Of a DNA stretch of 64,000 nucleotides, positions 58,172-64,000 are shown piece by piece. Each line of letters starts with the position of its first letter. The stretch's first letter is position 1. The DNA lies in NCBI RefSeq assembly GCF_947179165.1, contig NC_077245.1:13982740-14046739 (forward strand), given 5' to 3'. The notes beneath the pieces are model-generated. The model was not told the origin of the DNA, ran no database searches, and saw only the letters and a list, made by a program, of their open reading frames with translations. This stretch comes from Solanum dulcamara. Its lineage: Eukaryota; Streptophyta; Magnoliopsida; Solanales; Solanaceae. The position numbers were made by a program, and so were the translations under genes.

Positions 58172-59169
58172 AAAAAATAAAATTTACTCAACAACAACAC
58201 ACACAATGTAATACCATAAGTGAGGTCTGATAGGATAAGATATACGCAAAACTTTTTTGTACCTTCGTGTGATAAAGAGATAGTTATTTTTCCAATAGAC
58301 CCTTGGCTTGAAATAAGTGTACCCAAAGCAATATAAAAAAAAATAACGACAACAAAATAACAAGATAAACAAAGCAAAAGAAGCAACATGTATAATAGTA
58401 AAAATGAAGAATAAGATATCATGTCAATACTAAATAACAATACTAAATTGTAATTAAGGAGAAGATGAGAATAGGAGACTAGACTTCTGCCCCTCCCACA
58501 TACAAGTACTACATTACTTAGCTACCTACTACACTTCTACCATAATCCCCGACTTCCATAACTTTCTATCTAGGGTCATATCAGCATGCTGAAGATGCGC
58601 TATACCCCCTGTCTAATCACCTTTCTTAGTTCTTTTTTGACCTGCCTTTATTTCTCCTAATTAAAATCTGGTATAGCCAACCTCTCACACCTTCATACTG
58701 GTGCATCCGTGCACCTCTGTGTGACCACAACTTCTCAACCCCATTTTTATCATCTTGTCCGCTATGAAAGTCATTACTCAACAACTCCTTAGACAACGAA
58801 ATAGGGTGACTTCATATTATTTTTTGACACACCTATTTTTATTTTAGGGAAATCCTCTTCCCGTTTAGGCGGATGCCATACTTTACGCTTGCGAATGAGT
58901 GTACACCTCTTTGCTCAGCACATGATTGAGTACCCCAAAAATGAAAGTTGCATATCTTCGCCCGCTTTCGATTGGTTCATGGTGGAATCCATTGGTAAAG
59001 CACTGGATTACGGCTGAAAAACGGAGATTTCTACCTTCTCCTGTATAACTTTGTTCCTAATTCGATCTTATCTTTCCTATTATATATGCCCACACATCCA
59101 TCTGAGTAATCTCATATCCGTTACTTTCATCTTCTGAAAGTGTGCATTCCAACACTCAGCCCCCCCCCC

Positions 59170-59261
<92 letters not shown>

Positions 59262-59850
59262 CAATATAGGTCTAATCACCACTCTGTAGAACTTACCTTC
59301 AAGCCTTGGTGACACATTCTTATCACGCAGTATCCATTCTGCTCCAATACGATGTGCAACATCATATTAATATACCTCCTTTCTTGGATTATAGAGCCAA
59401 GATACTTGAAACTATATTTCTTGGGTATGACCTGCGTATTGATCTTCACTTTCACCACCACTGCTTATGTCATGTCGCTGAACTTTCATTTCAGGTACTT
59501 CGTTTTAGGTCAACTTAACTTGAAACCTTTAATTTTGGGGCATGTCTCCAATCTTTCAGTCTATCATTAACTCCAACATGTATCTCGTCGATCAATTCTA
59601 TTTTATTAGCGAATAACATACGCCATGATATCTTTTCCTAAATATATCGCGTCAATTCGTCTATCACTAAGGTAAATAGAGATGGGCTAAGGACTTGATT
59701 CATGGTGCAAACCCATCATGATCAGTAAGTGTATTGTTCTGAGGCACGCCTATTTTTCTTATCTGGATCTTGGATCTATGGTAGATGTTCTTAATTGTTC
59801 ACACAAATACACTATCCTCCAAACATCTTCATAGAGCCCCCCTAGAAATT
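58172..59850 (-). pseudogene. RTE-type LINE remnant split by a microsatellite
   Basis: On the minus strand the order is a degenerate RT C-terminal part: a MGLHHESSP-like piece near 59700, KYSFKYLGSIIQER near 59395-59435, MSPRLEGKFYRVVIRPILLY at about 59260-59315, then the poly-TA and poly-C run. The non-coding 3' end follows (58190-58330, with gaccctNNgcttgaaataag on the plus strand), closing with a TTG-type tail at about 58185-58200. It corresponds block for block to the LINEs in cyclase intron 15 but is more diverged, with many stops. Confidence 0.75.
59160..59260. repeat. Poly-C run followed by (AT)44 microsatellite
   Basis: Twelve C (59160-59171) run directly into about 44 AT dinucleotides (59172-59260). 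It lies within the LINE coding remnant, so it arose or expanded after the LINE inserted. Long AT tracts extrude cruciforms and are fragile. Confidence 0.97.
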
Positions 59851-60605
59851 TTACAAACGTCTCGTATTATGAAGCATTGAAACTGTTGAAAGAAAAGATG
59901 TTACAACGGTATTTTCACTCATTCAATGGGATTGAGATATCAACTAATAACTTGGGTTGTGTGTAGCCAAGTCATTATCAAACAACATTTGTGTAGTATT
60001 ATACAAAGATAAACTTTTAATTCAAGGGTCCCATTAAAATGTCAAGTAGATGTATCTAACTCTTGCTGGCCCACAGGTATCAGACCTCATTAATAACTTT
60101 CCTGAGCTGCCACTCAGAGAGAGAAAAAAGAACTTTAAAAAAAAAAATCACATTAATATCCGAAAGGGAAAAGCCGATATATTATTCTTCCAATTTTATT
60201 TTTCAAAATAGAAAATCCCCCCAAAATACATAATTTAACAAATTAATGATGTTATATAAGCTGGAAATTACAAGCCAATGTGTGACAAAAAATATGATGA
60301 CATCAAAGCACAGATACAAAAATCAAAACCTATATATCTTTGAGCCAAAAATGCTGATAAAATGGCCAATAATTTCAAATACAAAAGGGTAAAATAGTAA
60401 AATAACAAAGAACCTCCACTTGTGAGAAGCACCCTAGCTGATGTTTGACTTTTTGTCCCATCCTAGCTGCTGTTTGACAACCTTTACAAAACATCAGAAA
60501 TTCCATTTCTGCCCATTGAATTCCACCCTTTTGTCATTGAAGAACTTCGAAGCTCAAATTCCATTTCTATGTTTCCTTCTTTACATGGCTAGTTAATTAG
60601 ATATA
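59851..60605. other. Intergenic and probable 3' flank of the VQ gene
   Basis: No coding region was seen. The part near 60550-60605 is likely 3' UTR of the VQ gene (minus strand). A small repeat, ccctagctgatgtttgact / cctagctgctgtttgac, occurs at about 60431 and 60463. Confidence 0.45.
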
Positions 60606-61376
60606 TTAAACGTCGAATAAGTTATTGAAAAGGTCAAAAGATGGAGTACCTGGAGATAAAAATAATCTTGGAGAAATGAAATTATTATTCGAAGGGCTAG
60701 GTAAGAAATTTGGTAATTCAAAATAATTTCTGTTGTTGTTGTTGTTACTATGTAACACGGGACTTAAGTCATAAAAAAACCCTAGTGGATTTGGATCATG
60801 TGATGGTGGTGAAAAGAAATTTGGTGGTATAGGTGGAAGTGAAGATGGATTTGGTGATAAAATTCCAGGAAAAAATCCACTACGTTCAATTTCTGTCCCT
60901 ATTTCTATACCTTCATGTACCATATTATTATAATTTTCCATATTATCACAATTTTTTTGTAATTTTTTCCCTTCAGGTACCCTTGTTTTCTCTATCGACG
61001 CAAACCTAGCAGCCGGGGATATCGCCCCGGTGTTCATATTTTCTTGGAAAGGAAATAACGAGGATGAAGAGGACGAAAATGATGATGTGGCAGTTGCCGA
61101 TGTGGAACACGTGGCCGAATTATGATCCGGCCCCGTGAGTCTTTGAACTAATGTCATGAACTCGCTAGGGTTTGCATGGATTACCTTGGGAGACACGGTA
61201 TATATAATGACCGGTGGTCGTGGCGGAGCTTGTGGTGGTTGATGGTGGTGTTGTGATGGCGCCATGGGTGGTTTTCTGATCTTGTGAGAATCTTTACGTA
61301 CTTTAAGTGGGGACGGACGGGGTCCTTGGAGCTCTCTCCTTGGTGATTTTCCGGCGGGGTTTTCCTGTTTATCCAT
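60606..61376 (-). CDS. VQ-motif protein, MKS1-type, 256 aa
   Basis: An intronless gene for a plant VQ protein, a family of nuclear cofactors that bind WRKY factors; MKS1 in Arabidopsis is a substrate of the MAP kinase MPK4 in defence signalling. Visible: LQGPRPSPLKVRKDSHKIRK (residues 16-35), the conserved MKS1-type N-terminal block; PVIIYTVSPKVIH (55-67); and the VQ motif FMTLVQRLTG (73-82). Later come SPAARFASIEK, PGILSPNPSSLPP, an Asn run (NNNNN), and a C-terminal LSPGTPSFDLFNNLFDV. Many Ser-Pro and Thr-Pro sites fit MAP kinase phosphorylation. The start is chosen at MDKQENPAGK because MKS1 relatives begin close to this block. An in-frame ATG at 61460 would add 28 residues. Length and domain order are normal, with no break. 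Confidence 0.93.
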   Translation of the reverse strand: MDKQENPAGKSPRRELQGPRPSPLKVRKDSHKIRKPPMAPSQHHHQPPQAPPRPPVIIYTVSPKVIHANPSEFMTLVQRLTGPDHNSATCSTSATATSSFSSSSSSLFPFQENMNTGAISPAARFASIEKTRVPEGKKLQKNCDNMENYNNMVHEGIEIGTEIERSGFFPGILSPNPSSLPPIPPNFFSPPSHDPNPLGFFYDLSPVLHSNNNNNRNYFELPNFLPSPSNNNFISPRLFLSPGTPSFDLFNNLFDV

Positions 61377-61499
61377 CGGAAATATTAGAGAGTCAAAGGT
61401 TGGAAGGAAAGAATAAGGGGATGCAAATTTTGTAGATATTGAAAAGGAGGAAAAAGGCATTTTCCTAATGACAAAATTTGAGAAAATATAAGGAGGTGT

Positions 61500-61560
61500 G
61501 ACAAGAATATTTAAAGGGGAGCAAGTCAATGGTGTATTAAAGTTGATATATACAAAGAGA
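61500..61560 (-). promoter_or_regulatory. Candidate core promoter of the VQ gene, with W-box
   Basis: On the minus strand, a tatatatc box (61545-61552) and a second tttaaata box (about 61509-61516) lie upstream of both possible ATGs. Between them is a W-box core, TTGACT (61524-61529). A second TTGACT on the same strand lies at about 61750. W-boxes bind WRKY factors, and WRKY control is known for VQ genes. These are motif matches only. Confidence 0.4.
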
Positions 61561-62430
61561 AAAGTAAACAAGCAAATTTATTTCTTATAACTTGTATACA
61601 ATTGGTTAGTTGGTTTTTGTTTAAAAAAAAATGGTACGTAGAGTTTTTGGGTATAAATAATTAGGTTGTCCGGCGGTTTATGTTAATGTAGTCATGTAAG
61701 ACAAACGTTTGAACATGTCCAAATAAAGAGAGGAAGCTGATGGGGAACAAGTCAATTTTGGTGAGGGTTGGATGATGATTGATGACAATAGAAATTAAAA
61801 AAAAGAAGAAGAGACTTGTAAGTAATAATAATATTTAGTGGCCAAGTGGATGTGGAATGCATTTATATTACTCTATCAACTAGCTAAGCAAATATTTAAT
61901 GTTAGGATGTGTTTCTTGGATGCTAGTAATGTGAGTTCATTTTTTAATTTTATTACCTTTGCGGTTTTGCATGCGATTATATTTTAGCATTAACGTGTCA
62001 AATTTTATCATAACTTCGAAGTTAAGTATATTTGGATGAAAGTGGTACTAAAATGAGTGCTCCTAAAATGTCCTATTCCTCTTCTTTTTTTTTTAATGTA
62101 TCAGGTTGTTCTTATTATTTTTTAAAAATTCGTATTAAATATATGTAATGCATCAAAATATATTTTTAAATTTATGATTTTAAATATATCAAATAAGACC
62201 AACTGTAACCAACGATTTAGACCACATTTTTGCTTGCTTTTTCCCGGGGTCGAGGGAAATGTATAGTATTATTTTTTGTCCCTTTCTTTTTAATCTCAAC
62301 TTTTTCTTGTTGTTCTATAGTAAAGACAAAAAGATGGTCGCCTTGGAAAATTGACTTTGGTCTGAAGTAGTTTTATTTAAATCAATAAATTTAAGATTTG
62401 AAATTTATGAAATATTAATTATTTTATTTT
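61561..62430. other. Upstream region of the VQ gene, no further gene seen
   Basis: AT-rich sequence without a coding frame. It probably contains distal promoter elements of the VQ gene. Nothing else could be identified. Confidence 0.45.
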
Positions 62431-62441
62431 TTAATTTTTTT

Positions 62442-62680
62442 ATTAGAAGTGCCGAAGAGGAATCCAACCTCGGGCAACAAAATCTAAAGCAAGTTTATTT
62501 TATTTTTTTAAATCCTTTTTTCATTAGAAATGCTGAAGAGGAATCAAACCCTCAGGACAACAAAATTTAAAGCAAGTTTACTTTATTTTTAATTTTTTTT
62601 TTATTAGAAGTGACGAAGAGGAATCGAACCCTCAGGAGTCAGGACAACCCTGTTCGACAAAAGTTGCATTTGTATACAAT
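62442..62680. repeat. ~80-bp tandem triplication with tRNA T-arm-like word
   Basis: Three units start with attagaa at 62442, 62523 and 62603 (spacing 81 and 80 bp). Each holds gaNgaagaggaatcNaacc, and the first two continue with caacaaaat, then aaagcaagttta. On the minus strand the third unit reads gagggttcgattcctc, which matches a pol III B box (ggttcgattcc) in a T-arm-like context. No full tRNA was found. It directly precedes plastid-derived DNA and may itself be organelle-derived. Confidence 0.75.
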
Positions 62681-62692
62681 AATCGGATTGTA

Positions 62693-62911
62693 GCGGGTAT
62701 AGTTTAGTGGTAAAAGTGTGATTCGTTCTATTATCCCTTAAATAGTTAAAGGGTCCTTCGGTTTGATTCGTATTCCGATCAAAAACTTTATTTCTTAAAA
62801 GGATTAAATCCTTTTCCTCTCAATGACAGATTCGAGAACAAATACACATTCTCGTGATTTGTATTCAAAGGTCACTTAGACATTGAAAAATTGGATTATG
62901 AAATTGCGAAA
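62693..62911 (+). pseudogene. trnG-UCC: Plastid-derived trnG-UCC 5' exon plus start of its group II intron (nuclear insertion)
   Basis: The 23-nt 5' exon, gcgggtatagtttagtggta followed by aaa, occupies 62693-62715. The intron begins gtgtgattcg at 62716, the GUGYG start of group II introns. About 195 bp of intron follow, with words such as aaagggtccttcggtttgat and cagattcgagaacaaataca, as in Solanaceae plastid genomes. The 3' exon is absent, so no tRNA can be made. The sequence just upstream (aataatcggattgta) is probably plastid as well. This is a nuclear plastid DNA insertion. A misassembled plastid read is less likely given the nuclear-type surroundings. Confidence 0.85.
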
Positions 62912-64000
62912 GCAAGTTCCATTTCTATTTTGGACGGACCAAGAGATTATTTTATTATTGAATTCTCAATAAATTAAATATTTATTATTTATTTTAATAG
63001 ATTTTTCAATATAAATATAAAATATATGCGAAAGTTACTAAGTTTCTAGGAATGCACCCCCATACATAAGATCTGTCTTTATTTTCAAATGGGACTTTTC
63101 GATACGAATCCAAATTAATTAAATCCCAAAATAAGTATCTTGAGAAAATCAAAGAAAAAAATCAAAGAAAAAGAAGGTTGCCTAATTAGATAAAATTATC
63201 AATCAGACATGATCACATGAATATATAATTAGAGAGAGGAAGAAAGAGGGGAATTGCTTTTTCTTTCTCTTGAGGCTTATTAATTTTTGCAAGTTAGATG
63301 GATAACTGGGTCCATATTTGAATAAAATAGCTGAACTTTAATAAATATGGGTTTGCTCATTTTCTTTTTAACTACTCATGCATGTTATAATTTATCAATT
63401 AATTAAGTTGTAATTGAATGATTAACAAGCTCAAGTGGTGCATAAATAACGGGGAGCAAATCTTCAGTTGGATTTACTCTTCCATTGCTATTTCAGTGTC
63501 ATATTTTTGATTTTGTAATTTCCGATATATTGTTGTTGTCAAATCAAATTTAACACAAAAACAGTATTGATTAAGTATCAGTCTCGGGTTTAAGTACTGG
63601 GTATAAAGAAAATCTTGTTAGGAGCGTTATTTCTGAGTGGATTCTGCAATGTGCGATTCAGATTTAATCATGACTCCAATGCAGACTCCAGACACCAAAT
63701 GTGAAGCAAAAAAAAAGTAACTTTCTACTTAATGGCATAAATTGGTAAGCTAAAATAATTACCAAATAATCTGTTATAACAAATTAAATTACAGTGATAA
63801 TATAAAAAAATAAATAATATTGTCGATCTATATAACTAAATCTAAAAATTTATCACACTCAATGTTTTGATATATTAAATCAATAAATACTTAGACACAT
63901 GTCATTTGCATACACTTTTCACTTAATAATTATTAATCAAGTAATATGTAATTTCACCTTAATTTGGCATTAACCTTGATAAATTAATACAAATGATATA
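62912..64000. other. AT-rich sequence, partly possibly plastid-like, no gene seen
   Basis: The part from 62912 to about 63170 (with gcaagttccatttctatttt and ggacttttcgatacgaatcc) has the style of plastid spacer DNA but was not placed. It may be a second, rearranged piece of the same insertion. The rest is ordinary AT-rich intergenic DNA without a recognisable gene. Confidence 0.4.

Noticed and set aside
61377..61571. Extension of the VQ protein to 321 residues
   Set aside because: The far upstream codon is TTG, not ATG. Only the ATGs at 61460 and 61376 are possible starts.
62442..62680. tRNA genes in the 80-bp triplication
   Set aside because: Only a T-arm-like word is present. There is no acceptor stem, D arm or anticodon arm that folds.
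62693..62790. Functional glycine tRNA gene
   Set aside because: Only the 23-nt 5' exon and part of the group II intron of the plastid gene are present, with no 3' exon.
1..64000. CRISPR array, bacterial operon, prophage or rRNA genes
   Set aside because: The window is plant nuclear DNA. The repeats seen are tandem or transposon-derived and lack the regular repeat-spacer pattern, and no ribosomal RNA sequence was recognised.

Overview
The window is plant nuclear DNA, almost certainly Solanaceae and most likely Solanum. The reasons are an intron-rich plant oxidosqualene cyclase gene, two copies of a tRNA-derived SINE of the Solanaceae TS/SolS type, RTE-type LINE fragments, Ty3/gypsy elements of the Athila and Tekay/Del kinds, many short inverted-repeat DNA transposons, and a piece of plastid DNA. 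The background is very AT-rich, and most of the window is mobile-element debris between two genes.

Two host genes look intact, both on the minus strand. The first (7207-25261) is a complete 18-exon oxidosqualene cyclase of 757 residues. Its spliced residue numbering matches Arabidopsis CAS1 at H257, Y410, H477, I481 and D483, so it is read as a cycloartenol synthase-type enzyme of sterol biosynthesis. The second (60606-61376) is an intronless VQ-motif protein of the MKS1 type, a nuclear defence-signalling cofactor. They share no evident pathway.

Layout: 1-6650 is AT-rich intergenic DNA with one LINE 3' end. 6655-7206 is the 3' flank of the cyclase. 7207-25261 is the cyclase gene; its 6-kb intron 15 holds two LINE fragments, three nested terminal-inverted-repeat (TIR) elements and a SINE, and intron 16 holds the second SINE. 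25262-26472 is the promoter side of the cyclase. 26473-28497 is a solo LTR, and 28810-29077 a Stowaway-like MITE. 31738-47676 is a rearranged gypsy nest: a Tekay-type LTR, a degenerate plus-strand Athila-type element with pol and a downstream third ORF, then a minus-strand Tekay-type gag-pol and a truncated LTR. 48554-50879 is a solo LTR with a perfect target duplication. 50885-58170 holds TIR elements, a minisatellite and a TIR element carrying what looks like a pentatricopeptide-repeat (PPR) gene fragment. 58172-59850 is a LINE remnant. 60606-61376 is the VQ gene. 62440-62911 holds an 80-bp tandem triplication beside a plastid trnG-UCC 5' exon with part of its intron.

The most notable structure is a pair of apparently identical SINEs in opposite orientation, one in intron 15 and one in intron 16, flanking the 81-nt in-frame exon 16 of the cyclase. 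No wholly new biological system was recognised. The strongest candidates for follow-up are that inverted SINE pair and the gene fragment captured inside the TIR element.
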